In this document: positions 31,745-43,499 of the stretch, in pieces
Position numbering within the stretch: position 1 is the first letter of the stretch
Layout: each line of letters starts with the position of its first letter
Assembly (NCBI GenBank): GCA_038503035.1
Contig: JAVSML010024360.1
Coordinates: forward strand, 62,001 to 126,000
Origin: Crocodylus rhombifer
Taxonomy: Eukaryota; Chordata; Crocodylia; Crocodylidae
Length of the DNA stretch: 64,000 bases
Reading direction: 5' to 3'
Translations under genes and position numbers: made by a program
The notes under the pieces: generated by a model
What the model saw: the letters and a program-made list of their open reading frames with translations, nothing else
What the model was told of the DNA's origin: nothing
Database searches by the model: none

Positions 31745-31845
31745 TCATTTATATACTCTTCTTAATCCACATCTGTAAACTATTAAACCATACTACAGGT
31801 AATCGTTAATTTCCATTTAATAGCAAGACGATTGCAAAATTGTGA
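31745..31845 (-). promoter_or_regulatory. ALB: ALB proximal promoter
   Basis: Reading toward exon 1, there is a C/EBP-like ATTGCAAAAT at 31831-31840, then an HNF1-like site GGTAATCGTTAAT at 31798-31810 (10 of 12 fixed consensus bases), then a TATA box TATATAAAT at 31755-31747. HNF1 next to a TATA box is the known layout of albumin promoters. The start site would fall near 31720, giving a short 5' UTR of about 40 nt. No CCAAT box is clear between the HNF1 site and the TATA box. Confidence 0.7.
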
Positions 31846-32219
31846 ATATCCTGGCAAAAAAAAGAATGTGATTGAATTATTTGTTTAATATGTTTGTATT
31901 CTGGACCCTTCTATCTGGAAAAAGCTTGTGAATTCCACAACCTAGAACCCACACAGATAAAGAATAGATAAATTACTTCTCTAGATACAAATAAGTGATT
32001 CCAGGAATTGCATTAATAAGTTGTTAGCCTAACCCTACAGACATGCCTCTTTTTTTGCTAATACATTCTCAAAAATGACCTGAACTACCATGGAACAAGT
32101 ACTAGTTTGACCAGCTAGCAGGATTCAATGCAGAAATTCACTCCTGACTTTAGATATGATAGACTGTAGACATGGAAACAAACAAAACGAATTGCAAGTC
32201 CTCACACAGTCATGGAACT

Positions 32220-33200
32220 ATGACATGATTGGAATAACAGAGACTTAGTGGAATAGCTGGCATGACTGGGGCACTGTTTATGGATGGGTACAAACTGTTC
32301 AGGAAAGACAGGCAGAGGAGAAGAGGAGGTGGAGTTGCACTTTATGTAGAACAGCCATATGATTGCTCAGAGCTCCAGTGTGGAACCAAAGATAGTTCTG
32401 TTGAGGGTCTCTGGGTTAAGGCTAGAGGGGAAAGCAACAAGGGTGAAGTTGTAGTGGGTGTCTGCTGTAGACCATCAGACCAGAAGGAAGTGATTGATGA
32501 AGCTTTCTTCAAACAGCTAGCAGAAGTTTCCTGATCACAGGCCCTGGGTCTCCTGGGGGACTTCAATCACCCTGACATCTCCTGGGAGGGCAATACAGCA
32601 GTTTGCAGACAATCCAGGAAGTTTTTGGAGAGTGTTCAGGACAACTTCTTGGTGCAGTACTGGAGAAGACAACTAGGGACCATGTTCTTCCTGACCTGCT
32701 GCTCACAAACGGAAAAATTGGTGGGGAATGTAGTAACAGATAGCAACTTGGGCAGCAGTGACCACAAGTTAATTGAATTTAGGATCTTGGGGAAAGGAAG
32801 GATGGAGAACAGCAAAGTAAGGACCCTGGACTTCAGAAAAGCAGACTTTGACTCACTTAGGGGACTCATGGGCAGGATTCCCTGAAAATCCAGACTGAGG
32901 GGGAGAGGAGTCCAGGAGACCTGGCTATACTTTAAGGAAGCCTTACTGAAACTGCAGGAACAAACAATCCTGATACACAGGAAAACTAGCAAGTATGGCA
33001 GAAAACCAGCTTGGCTTAACAGGGAATTCTTCAGTAAACTAAATCACAAAAAAGGCAGCTTGTAAGAAGTGGAAACTTGAAGGAACAACAAAGGAAGAAT
33101 ATAAAAGCATTGCTCAGGCATGCAGAGATAAAATCAGGGGGCACATCCAACAAGCCCACATGTGCTTCTTGCTGCATCTCAAAGCAGTTTGAGACATAGC
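32220..33200 (+). mobile_element. CR1 LINE fragment (endonuclease to linker)
   Basis: Starts in endonuclease coding (DMIGITET; then MTGALFMDGYKLFRKDRQ, GGGVALYVEQ) and runs through a GDFNHPDISWEG-like block, SSDHKLIEFRI and [15 protein letters not shown] to a YKSIAQACRDKIRG-like block. No RT domain remains. Different subfamily from 41880-46355. It lies about 0.5 kb upstream of the ALB promoter. Confidence 0.8.
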
Positions 33201-33229
33201 AAGAGGCATGCTGGGAATGAAAAAACATT

Positions 33230-33292
33230 CCCTGCACTGCATATTTGCAGTGCAGGCTCAAAATTTGATACCTGGATATCCAGGTATCAAAA
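33230..33292 (+). repeat. Palindrome-bearing repeat, family C (copy 2)
   Basis: CTGCATATTTGCAGTGCAGG is followed by a perfect 28-bp palindrome at 33264-33291, centred on TGGATATCCA. Opposite in direction to the copy at 29312-29372. Confidence 0.75.
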
Positions 33293-33479
33293 AAAACACC
33301 CCAAAAAAACAGAAAAGAAGTGGGGCTGAAGCAACTGGAGGCTCAGGTCCTCCAAAGAGACACTTTGGTAGCTGGCCAGAGCATCTCTATGCCTGCCCCT
33401 TGTCCCAGTGCTGCAGCACACTGCCTGCCTGTGCAGGGCAAACAGCGATGCAGGCTGCAGTGACCTGGACCTGGGCTTC

Positions 33480-36400
33480 ATTTTAGGTAAGTAGGGGGCT
33501 GGGGGGAACTGAAGATGGGGGGCTTTGAGGGTGCAGTGGACTGTGAGAGGGGAGAAGGGGCATCCCAGGAAGGGTGGGTCCCCCGCCCGCCCTCCACAGG
33601 GCTCACATGCCTGCCTACAAGGTAAACAGCCTCTCTGCATGGCCCACAGCTCATCCACAGCAGCAGCAGCCATCGGGCCCTCCTGACACAGCCCCCCATT
33701 GGTCCAAGGTGAGCTGCATCTTGCTGGCAGAACAACGGGTATACTCATGACCAAGGAATGCAAGTAGCTCACCTCTGGGAACCGCTGGAACTGAGAGGTC
33801 CACAGACTCCAAGGAGCCCACCAGTTCTCAGGCATCCTCCTCCTGGTCCTGGGGTTCAGCAGGCTCCTTAGGCATTGTTTGAATACCCTGGCCACCATGA
33901 CCCCAGACTCTGGCTGGGATTGGGAGAGCTCTGCAGCCCCTTGGGATGGGGTGGGGACACCCTCATAAGATGGCAGGGCAGAGCTGGAAGTCCGAGGTGT
34001 CTGCATGGGGTCCCTGATAAGATTGGTCTGTTGGTCAGGGCACCCCACCTCGACCCCCTCTGATGTGGGAACATAGTGTGGGCTGATGGCAAGGTTTTTC
34101 TGGGAGGTGGGGAGAGGAGACCTGTCGGGCACTGAGGTGGCATTGGTCCCTACCTCAGGATCCTGGGAAAGAGGACTTTCCCTCTTTGGATTCACAAGAG
34201 TGAGCCCCAGGGCCCCCATCTCCCCCAGATCATTGGAGGGGGAGGGCTTCACTGCTGGACCTACCATTGGACTGGCTAAGGTCTCAGCTTCAGTGCCAGT
34301 GGTCTCAGTAGTTAGGCCCTGGCCAACGGAGCAAAGAGCTTCCTCCATGGGCTTCTGCTTGGGACTGTCCAGCAGCCCCAAAGCCTCCTCCACTGGGATT
34401 ACCCATTTTATCTTTACCAGGGTGGGGTGTCAGGCACACCTAGGGAGGCCCCTGGAAGCTGGGCTTCTCTTTCTCCCTGTGTGGTGGTCCTGGGAGTGGG
34501 GGTGGGGGTTCCTCTACTTCAGAGGGTTCCAGCTGCACCTGGGCCTTCTACTTGGCTTTGTGCCCAGATGGGGACCTGCACCCACTCAGCCATGAGGTCC
34601 TTGGGTGGACAAGCTCTGGTAGGAGAAAATGGGGGTTGGAGGGTGGGGCAGTTGGTTGCTGCCTCCCTCCCCGGGATTCTGCCAAACCAGAGTTGGGACC
34701 AGAGGAGGGGCAAATTGAAGTATTATGGGTCAGAATGCAAAGGGGTCAGGGGGAAAAGGACTTGGTAGTTGGTGTCTACTACAGGCCACTACATCAGAAG
34801 GATGAGTTGGACCTGAAATTCTCCAGACAGCTCTCAGAGGCCATACAGTCAAGGGACATGGTTGTCATGGGTAACAAACTACCCTGACATCTGCTGGGAG
34901 GAGCAGTCAGCTAGATCCAACCATTCACATAGGTTCTTAACCTACATACAGGACCTTCACGTAACACAGGAGGTATACAGTGTCCCTAGGGGAAATGCCT
35001 TATTGGACTTGGTCCTGGCTACAGGGGATAACTTGGTTGGGGAACTACTGACACAAGGTAACCTAAGGGACAGTGACCATCACTTGATTGAATTCATCAT
35101 TCATCGGAGTAAGATGGGAAAGACTACCAGTAGGGCAGAAGTGCTAGACTTCAGAAAGCCCAACTTCAGTGTTCTAAGGAGATTAGTTAGTGAGGCACTG
35201 AAGAACAGGAGCATTGGTGAGATGGGAGTCCAGGGAGGGTGGTCATTCCTAAAGGGAGGAGAAAATCCCATTGCACAGGAAAGGAGGGAAAGGGGCCAAG
35301 AAATCCTCTTGGCTGAACAGGGAAACCCAGGAAAGCCTAGGGGCAAAAAAGAGGCCTGTAGGCTGTGGAAGCAAGGGGTAGCTACCAAGGCAGAGTATAC
35401 CTTCTTGGCACACACTTGCAGGGAGGCAGTCGGAAAGGCCAAAGCAGAAATGGAACTTAGGCTGGCAACAAAAATTAAAGACAAGAAGAAATCCTTCTTC
35501 AGGTAGATAGGGAGTAAAAAGAAGGCGCAGGGTAGCATAGGACCCCTACAGAACAAACTAGGGCAATTAGTGACAGATAGTGGGGACAAGGCTGATCTCT
35601 TCAATGAGTTTTTTGCCTCTGTATTCCTGAACATAGATCAGGACAAATCTCCCAACTGGATCACAGACAGGCACAAAAGGGACACCAGCCCACCAACTGT
35701 TAGCACTGACTTAGTGAAGGGACACTTGCAGTGGCTGGATATGTTTAAGCAGCAGGCTGGATGATCTTCAACCAAAGGTACTAAAGGAATTGGCCAGTGT
35801 CGTAGCGGAGCCACTGGCATGGCTGTTTGGGCACTCTTGGTACTCAGTTCAGGTCCCAGAGAACTGGAAAAGAACCAAAGTGGTCCCTATTTTCAAGAAG
35901 GAGAGGAAAGAGGGTCCAAGTAACTATAGACGGGTTAGTCTCACCTCTATCCTCAGGAAAACCTTTGAAAAATGTATTAAGGATCATTTTTGTGGCAGTC
36001 CAGTGAGAAAGACAATGCTGAAGGGCAACCAGCATGGATTCATAGCAGATAGATCTTGTCTGACTAACCACATTTCTTTTTATGACCGGGACATAAAATG
36101 TTCAGATGCAGGAATTGAGGTAGATGTCATCTACTTAGATTTTAAGAAGACCTTCAATATGGTATCGCATCCCATTCTCACAGATAAACTGAGTAGCTGT
36201 GACGTAGATAATTACACAGTCAGGTGGGTGGCAAATTGGCTTAGGGGTAACACCCAGAGAGTGGTGGTGGATGGGTTGGTATCAACCTGGAAGGATGTGA
36301 GCGGTGGAGTCCCACAAGGCTGTCCTTGGGCCTGTGCTGTTCAGTGTCTTCATCAGTGACTTGAATGAGAGCGGGGAAGGCACTCTATACAAATTCTCAG

Positions 36401-38525
36401 ATGATACCAAATTATGGGGCAAAATTAACATGCTAGAGGGTACAGAATGAATCCAGGTGGATCTGGACAGGTTGGAAAAGTGGGTGGAACAGAATAGGAT
36501 GTAGCTCAACAAGGACCAGTACAAGGTGCTTTATCTAGTGAGAAGAAATCACCAGCACACTTACAAGCTGGGGGAAGCCCTTCTCAGCAGCAGAAAGGGA
36601 TCTCGGAGTCATTGTTGACACCAAGATGAATGTGAGCCATCAGTATGATGAAGTGATCAGTAAAGCTAACTGAACTTTATCATGCATTAGCGGGTGCTTG
36701 ACAAAAAGGTCCAAGGAAGTGACACTTCCCCTCTATGTGGCTTTGGTCAGTCCACAGTTGAAGTACTGCATCCAGTTTTGGGTGCCACACTTCAAGAGGA
36801 CAACCTCAAGAGGGTTCAGAGGAGGGCCACTTATATGGTTAGGGGCCTGTAGGCAAGGCCCTACAAAGAGAGATTGAGGGCCCTGGATCTCTTCAACCTC
36901 TGCAGGAGAAGGCTCAGAGGTGACTTTGTGGCCACCTACAAAAGCATGAGGGGAGCAACAGCAAGGAATAGGAGATGCTCTGTTTACCAGGTAGCCCCTT
37001 GAAGTAACTAGGAACAATGGTCACAAACTGGTGAAGAATAGATTTGGGTTAGACATCAGGGAGAACTTCTTTACAGTAAGGGTTGCCAGAATCTGGAATG
37101 GGGTTCCAAGGGAGGTAGTGCTAGCTTGGTGGTCTAAGACGAGGTTAGACATGCACCTGGCTGGGGACATCTGACCCCAGTGCTCTTTCCTGCCCAAGTC
37201 AGGGGGTTGGACTCAATGATCTGCTAAGGTCCCTTCTGACCCAAACATCTATGAATCTATGAAACCTGGTTGGGGGGTGGGGTCCCCTGAGCTTCTGGGG
37301 GCACTGGATGTTGTGGTTAGGGTACCAGGGGAACCCAATGGGGGAGGGGCACTCCTCTTGCAAGTGACACCCATGGATGTCTTCCCCATCCAGCCCATGG
37401 GGCACTTGTGATGCAGGTACCCCAGGGTGCAGCACCCAAAGCACAGCAAGTCCCCCAGTGTATGAAACACACTCACCAGGGCTCCCTGAAAAGTCATCAC
37501 AAGGCACCCCTCAGCCTCCAGCTTCACTCCCACTGCCAGCTGGATCATAACTTGGTGGTGGAATGAGAGTCTTGGGGTCTTGGCACCCTAGTGAGAGGGC
37601 CACCACCAGGGAGAATACCCCTCCCTAGGATTCGGAGCTGGGGGAGCAGAGCCAAATTAAGAATATAGGTTGAGACAGAGCTGAGGACCACCCAGGTCCC
37701 TAGGTCTTCTAGGGGTTTGAGGGGGATGTAGTTGCCCTCCACCATAAGCCCCCTCTCCACTGCCTTTTGTGCAGTGGCCTGAGGCAAGGAAAAAAAAAAC
37801 CCTTGCCATGAAAGCAGGGGGCCAGCACGATCTTGGGGGCCCCCACCAGCTGAGCCAGGGCCTTCACCCAGGTCTCAAAGTGCAGGTTCTCCTGCTTCAG
37901 TAATTGGCACTTCATGCCATGCTTTTGGGTGAGTGCCAGAAAGTGGGCCCTGCTGCCTGAACTGGAAGGGGCAGTGGTGCAAGGTCCAGGCCCCATGGCT
38001 GTGGGTCACCCTGCAGCTGCCTATGCATAACTACAGTTTCCCTGCTGGGGGGCTGCCTTGGTGGGGCCAGGACTAGGGCCAGGGACAAGCTGAGTTGGTG
38101 TGCTGGCTGGTGTAGTGCACCTGGTATCCTCAGGCACCGGTGGTCTAAGCTGGGGGACAGGCCCTTGCCCTTCCCACCCCAGGCTGTGCAGGAGGCTGAA
38201 GGGGAGCCCTTTCCACTGCCCTTGCCCCTGGCTCCTTGATGGTGGGGGGAAGAGCTAGGGAGCCCCTCCAGGTGGGGCCTGACTGGAGGAGACCTCCTGG
38301 CCCTGCTGGCTCCCTGTTAGAGTCCCGCTTGCTCCCGCAGCAGGGGTTACAGGCTTGTCTGCCCCCAGAGGGGGTTGGACTCTGTCTCTGGGGTGGGGGC
38401 TTCAGGGACATGCACCCCCTTAGGGGCCTGACTTGAATCTACCTCCACAGTGGGGGCTGCAGGAAGTTCTGCTGGGGCATCCACCCCCCCTCCCCTAGAA
38501 GGCTCCTGCCCTGCCATTGCTTCAC
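33480..38525 (-). mobile_element. Tx1-like L1 ORF1 (gag-like) relic, split by CR1
   Basis: The minus strand, from an ATG near 38517 (MAGQEPSRGGG), gives broken coding: SSGSRAHFLALTQKHGMKC (37930), LNLALLPQLRILGRGILPGG (37640), EAEGCLVMTFQGALVSVFH (37490), then LLCFGCCTLGYLHHKCP at 37445-37395. The last fits a CCHC zinc knuckle with the His replaced by Tyr. After the CR1 at 34715-37262, a Pro/Ser-rich tail continues to about 33480. ORF2 is absent. The assignment rests on the ORF1 layout; a gag fragment of another element is possible. Confidence 0.5.
34715..37262 (+). mobile_element. CR1 LINE, 5'-truncated in endonuclease
   Basis: Begins at EVLWVRMQRG, then KDLVVGVYYRPLHQKDELDL, DSDHHLIEFII, and RT blocks ([68 protein letters not shown]). 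Frameshifts fall near 34880, 35760 and 36335. Closes with ACATCTATGAATCTATGAAA at 37262. Lies inside the Tx1-like relic, so it is the younger insertion. Confidence 0.88.
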
Positions 38526-39385
38526 ATAAAAGGGAGATGGAAACCAAAAAAGAAAACCAAAAAACACAGAAGGGCTAGTGAATCCAATAGGGGCAGATGG
38601 GGGATGTTGGGGGAGGGAGGAGGGCAGGGAAGGGAGTTGAAGCTAACTGAGCTACAGCCCCACAGGAAACTGAGTGGGCTATGCATGGGGAAGGTGGGGG
38701 AGGGGACACACACACACACAAGAGATGGGGAGACTTGAGCTGGCTTACTCAGCCACACAACAAACACCAAGACAGGGGGAATGGATCACAGGATTTACCA
38801 TACAAGGGCAAGACACACAGGGGGAGGCTGCTTAGGCAGATGTAAAAGATGGCTGGAGTGGTGGAGGGGCTCAGTCGTGGTGCCCCTCAGGCCTCCAGCC
38901 TGGCACTTAGCAGCAGGGCAGCAGGCAGGAAACAAAGCACAAGATCATATGCAGTGAGGCAGCTGTGAGGGAGTGTAGGAGCAAGCAGTACATTAGGGAA
39001 GTAATCCAGTTCAGGTGCAGTACAGAGTGGTTCAAGGCAGTGTGGCAGGGAATCCCCACCCCCTCCTGAGGGGTGGGGCAGTGGCAGCACAGGCAGCAAT
39101 AGCAGCAGCAGAAGCAGCAACAGTGGCAGTAGCAGCCATCTAGGTCAGCCACCCAAGGAATGCTTCAGGGGAAGGGAAGGTGGGGGTGGTCTACCTGAGA
39201 CAGCTGGGGCAGGCAAGGCATCCTTAGGTGCCAGCAGGGGTGGGGGGGAGCCTGCAGACAGCACAAGCCCTCTTCCCGGGCTCTCCCCCAGCCATGGCTT
39301 GGTGGCATACTGGGTAGCAGGCCAGAACAGGAGCACAGAAGCTGGGGTGGCCTGCTCGGGTGTGGTGCCAGGGTGAGGTGCAGTG
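38526..39385. other. GC-rich flank of the Tx1-like relic
   Basis: Possibly its 5' untranslated region. Holds a short (CA)n tract at 38708-38721 and an AGCAGCAG-rich stretch at 39090-39140. No gene seen. Confidence 0.4.
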
Positions 39386-39572
39386 TGTTGGTAGCAAGAG
39401 GAGGATCAGGGAAAGTGTGGGTTCCTTACTGAATAGGAGAGGCAACCTTGTGACAAAGGATGCAGAAAAGACAGAAGTGCTCAATGCCTTTTTTGCTGCC
39501 TCTGTCACAAGGTTGCCTCTCCCATTCAGTAAGGAACCCACACTTTCCCTGATCCTCCTCTTACTACCAACA
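39386..39572. repeat. 70-bp fold-back in CR1
   Basis: Arms 39386-39455 and 39503-39572 are reverse complements with two mismatches. The 47-bp spacer and the left arm are continuous CR1 coding (GSLLNRRGNLVTKDAEKTEV then LNAFFAAS), so the right arm is an inverted copy of the left. Confidence 0.93.
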
Positions 39573-40352
39573 TACTTATAGAAACCCTGCTTGCCACAGG
39601 CAAGGGAAACTCCCAGACTACTACACTGAGCAGCACAATTTGAAGAGGAGGTAAGTAGCCCTTAGTGGTAAAAGAACAGGTTAGGGACTATTTAGAAAAG
39701 CTGAACTTATATTAGTTCATGGGGCCAGATGGGATGCACCCAAGGATGCTGAGGGAGTCGACTGATGTGATTGCAGAGCCATTGGCCATCATCTTTGAAA
39801 ATTCATGGTCATCAGGAGAGGTCCCGGATGGTTGGAAATGGACAAATATAGTGCCCATATTTATGAAAGGGGAAAAGGAGAATCTAAGAAACTGCAGACC
39901 AGTCAGCCTCACTTCAGTCCCTGGAAAAATCATGGAGCAAATCCTCAAGGAATCCATTTGTAAGCACCCACCTGAAGGAGAAAAGAGTGATTAGGAACAG
40001 TCAGCATGGATTCACTAGTGGCAAATTGTGCCTAACCAACCTGATTGCCTTCTATGATGAGATCACGGTCTCTATGGATGCAGGCAGACAGGTAGATGTG
40101 GTGTACCTTGATTTTAGCAAGGCTTTTGGTACAGTCTTCCACAGCATTCTTGCAGACAAGCTAAGGAAGTATGGGCTGGCTGGATGAATGGACTGTAAGG
40201 TGGATAGAAAACTGGCTGGAGCATCAGGCTCAGAGAGTAGTAATCAATGGCTCAATGACTAGTTGGCAGCTGGTATCAGGTGAAGTCCCCCAGGGCTTGG
40301 TCCTGGGGCCAGTTCTGTTCAATGTCTTCATCAATGACTCCCACCCAGTTTA
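39395..40352 (+). mobile_element. CR1 LINE fragment, truncated at both ends
   Basis: RT coding: [95 protein letters not shown], and GPVLFNVFINDS. It stops just before the DD motif. A fold-back lies at its start. Frameshifts near 39990 and 40185. Confidence 0.85.
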
Positions 40353-41194
40353 AGTAGGGGCAAATTCAGGTAATTACTGTGTGAACAACTAGCTGTTTAC
40401 TAGGCTGCAATACACTGCCAGCAGGCGGATGAGACCCTGAGGTTGGCTACACATTGATGCCTGCACAAGTGTGGTAAGGGCAGGGTGTAAGGGCCCTGTG
40501 AAGAAAGATCTCACCTCAACCCCAACCACTAACAGTAGCAAACACCTTACCTCCTCTTATTCTCCCTTCTTTCCTTTGAAAATCAAGGCGTAGCAGATGA
40601 ACATTAAGGGAGACAACCCAGAGTGAAAGGGAGAAGCCGAGGATCAGTCACTGTCAAGTCACTGAACTCCCATACAGTGGACAAAGCAACAAAACAAGAC
40701 ATCATATGGAGTTCATAGCAGTTGACATGGAGTTCTTAATGGAGGACAGGGAGAACAGTTACTGAAGACACCCTCCAGTGTTCTAGGACAAGGTAGTGAT
40801 ATCCATGGAAAGTGATACCCAGCAGCAAGCTGTACTTAGAAAGTTCTTCACATGTAGCCAGTAAGGTAGCAAGTATTCTTCTTGCTGTGGGGGAGCTGCT
40901 TAAGAGATGAGGCTTCATGACATCTGTTAAAACCAGCACACAATGGATCAGAAACCATGTAGTCAAGACACCTTTCAGGTGATACCCTTTCTTTCCAGGA
41001 AAAAGTAAAGTTTTAGACATTATTATAGCACTCAGATATAAAAAGTTGTGCTTGGGACTTCATGGATTAGAAGCCATGTAGTCAAGCAACCCTCCAAATG
41101 ACGCTTTTACTAAAAGTAGCCTTGTAGTAATGAGCAAAATTGTAAGTGTCGTAAAGATAACATATGAAAATCTTAGCTGTTCACATAAACACTT
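40353..41194. other. Intergenic, nothing firm
   Basis: A block with AACCATGTAGTCAAG-type sequence occurs near 40950 and again near 41070. No coding. Confidence 0.4.
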
Positions 41195-42249
41195 TGTGAC
41201 AGAACACCTTCAATGCCTGTCACTTTAAGGGGTTTGAGTGGCAGCAGGGAAGCTGCCAGGTGCTGGCCAGCCCTGTTAAGGCAGTCACATGACCCTGTGA
41301 GGACCATGTGATTGGAGGAAAGAGCTGAGCAGACTCCATTTTAGCTCAGGCCCTTCGGGCTGAGCCAGAAGTTTGCTGCTGACAGCTGAAGAGACACCAC
41401 CCAGCTGAGTAGCTGCTCAGAAATACCTTGGAAGTAAGGGCAGGAACTATGGGGTTAGCATGAGGCTCCTGGTCCCAGGTATGACTTAAAATTGCACCCT
41501 GCTGGGGAACGATGGCCTGGTGGGGCTGTCTGTGTTGGGGCAGCTCCCCAGAAATGCCAAGCCAGTTGCCTCCCCAGTGAAAGGTGAGTAAGGGCACCTT
41601 TTAACCCCAGCCCCAGTGGTTGTAGAACAGACAGTGGGGCCAAGCATGCCTAGGGAGAGGCAACTGAGCCCCTGAGGATGTAAGACCACAAGCCCCAGGA
41701 AGGGGGTATAGAGTTGGCTCCAGTGAGGGGGTAGAGAGTGGCCCCGGGAAGAGGGACAGGATTATGCAGAGAGGCCGAAACAGAGTAGGATTCGCTGAGG
41801 CAGGCCTGAAGGACTGTATATACAGGCATAGAGTAGGCCTTGCTGAGCCAGGACTGTTAGGCTCCAGGAGTGGCAAGAAACGTGTGGGAGAAAGCCCATT
41901 GTGCCCCTGCTGCCCCGAAGCCAGAGACCCCCCCAGCAGCCATGGAGCCACCCACCAACTCCCAGCACAGCTGGACATAAGCGGGGCCCATGGTGAGATG
42001 AGGTTAACCCCTAGAGAGTGGGAGGAAGTGGCTGAGTGGGAGCTGGGCCAGGTCTCGCCCTGCCCAGGCCTCTACTTGGCCCAGCCCCACAGGAAGCCAC
42101 GCGAACAGGCTGCGCAAACAGATGCTCTTGTCTGCCAGCGCATGAGTTAGCGTGGAGTTTGCACAGGAGGATGCGGGGGAGGGCCCAAGGCCCTGCCTAC
42201 AAGCCCCCTAAGGTAGGCAGACTCAGGCCCAGCCCACCTACCAGCAACA

Positions 42250-43345
42250 TGCCTCGGATGGGCATGTGCCACACTCCTCGGGTTCCCTCGGGGTCTGCAG
42301 CCCCCCCCCCCGGCTCCTCAGAGACAGCCACCCAGATGGTGCCCATGGTTCCGGGCTCCACACAGACAGAACCCCTGGCTCTCGGCTGTGGGGGCTGCCT
42401 GTCCCTTTTTCAGGCTCTTGGGCCTGGGAGCATGGCCACCTCCCCTTATGGGGTCTGCTCCCTTTTAGGGTCTCTGGTGCACCAGCTGGAGGTGCTCCAG
42501 GCCACAGTCCAGACACTGCATGCCATCAGGGACGGTGAGCAAGAGATAGACTCCTACTACCAGGCCCTTCTCCCCTGGGAGACGGAGGGTAGACTACATG
42601 GGTCCCTCCAGGACAAGGGAGGACTTGGGGACCTCCTATTCTGTCCAGTCAAGGGGATGGACAAAGGTGGTCAAGGGCCCTAAGGCCAGCTGCATCAAGG
42701 CCCCTGCCCCGCCGGAGCTTAGCAAAAGGTACGAACCTCTTGCAGCCCCAGCAGAGCCTGCTGAGTTGCCAGTTCCCACAGGCAACACAGCCTCAACTGC
42801 AGCTACCGCCCCCGCTCTCCCCAAGACAAAATGCAAAGTGTTTGTCATGGGAGACTCTATTCTGAGAGGGTAATCTGCCGCCCTGACCCCTTAGCCCAGG
42901 AAGTCTGCTGCTTCCCAGGGGCCCACATCCGAGACATTGTGGAGAAGATCCCTGAGCTCCTCCAGCCCACAGACCACTATCCCATGCTCCTTATTCATGT
43001 GGGCACCAATGACTTGGCTCAGAGTGCTCCCAACTGGGTCATGAGATGCTACAGGGATTTGGGATAGTCTAAAGGGATTTGGGAGGGGGTCTAAAGGGTC
43101 TGGAGGGACAGGTGGTGTTCTCTTCAATCCTTCCAGTCTTGGGCTATGGGCTGAGGGAGAGGAGGATCCAGGTATTTAACCAAAGACTCCAGTGCTGGTG
43201 TCATGAGGAAGGCTTTGGCTTCCTTGACCACAGCCCACGCTTTGGCGAGAGAGGCAGTGAACTGCGGGGAAGAGATGGCCTCCAACTCTCTCCACTGGGG
43301 AGGAGGCTCTTCTCAGCCAGATTGGCTGACCTGCTCCACTAGGCT
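42250..43345 (+). pseudogene. CR1 ORF1 with esterase (SGNH) domain, frameshifted
   Basis: The first part starts MPRMGMCHTPRVPSG and has a short leucine-rich stretch (HQLEVLQATVQTLHAIRDGE). The second part carries esterase blocks KVFVMGDSILRG (42836), LLIHVGTNDLAQSAP (42990) and [20 protein letters not shown] (43270). In CR1 elements the esterase-type ORF1 protein is part of the retrotransposition complex; its exact role is not settled. Frame changes are needed near 42680, 42870 and 43070. The usual His of the last block is Gln here. Confidence 0.75.
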
Positions 43346-43499
43346 TTCAACAAAGCCCGCTGGGGGACAGGGAGACTACTGTCACTGCTGGCCCACTGAG
43401 CAACCCTTGCAAAACCAGCAGGCCAAGGCACTTAAGGGAACCCACCCCTGCCCCAGCCCTGGTACAATCTGTGGGCAAGGCAAGAGCCCCCAAGAGGAC

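Noticed and set aside
33287..34393. A 368-aa minus-strand open frame as a host gene
   Set aside because: It runs across repeat C into the tail of the Tx1-like relic, is Pro/Ser-rich without domains, and has no splice or promoter context.
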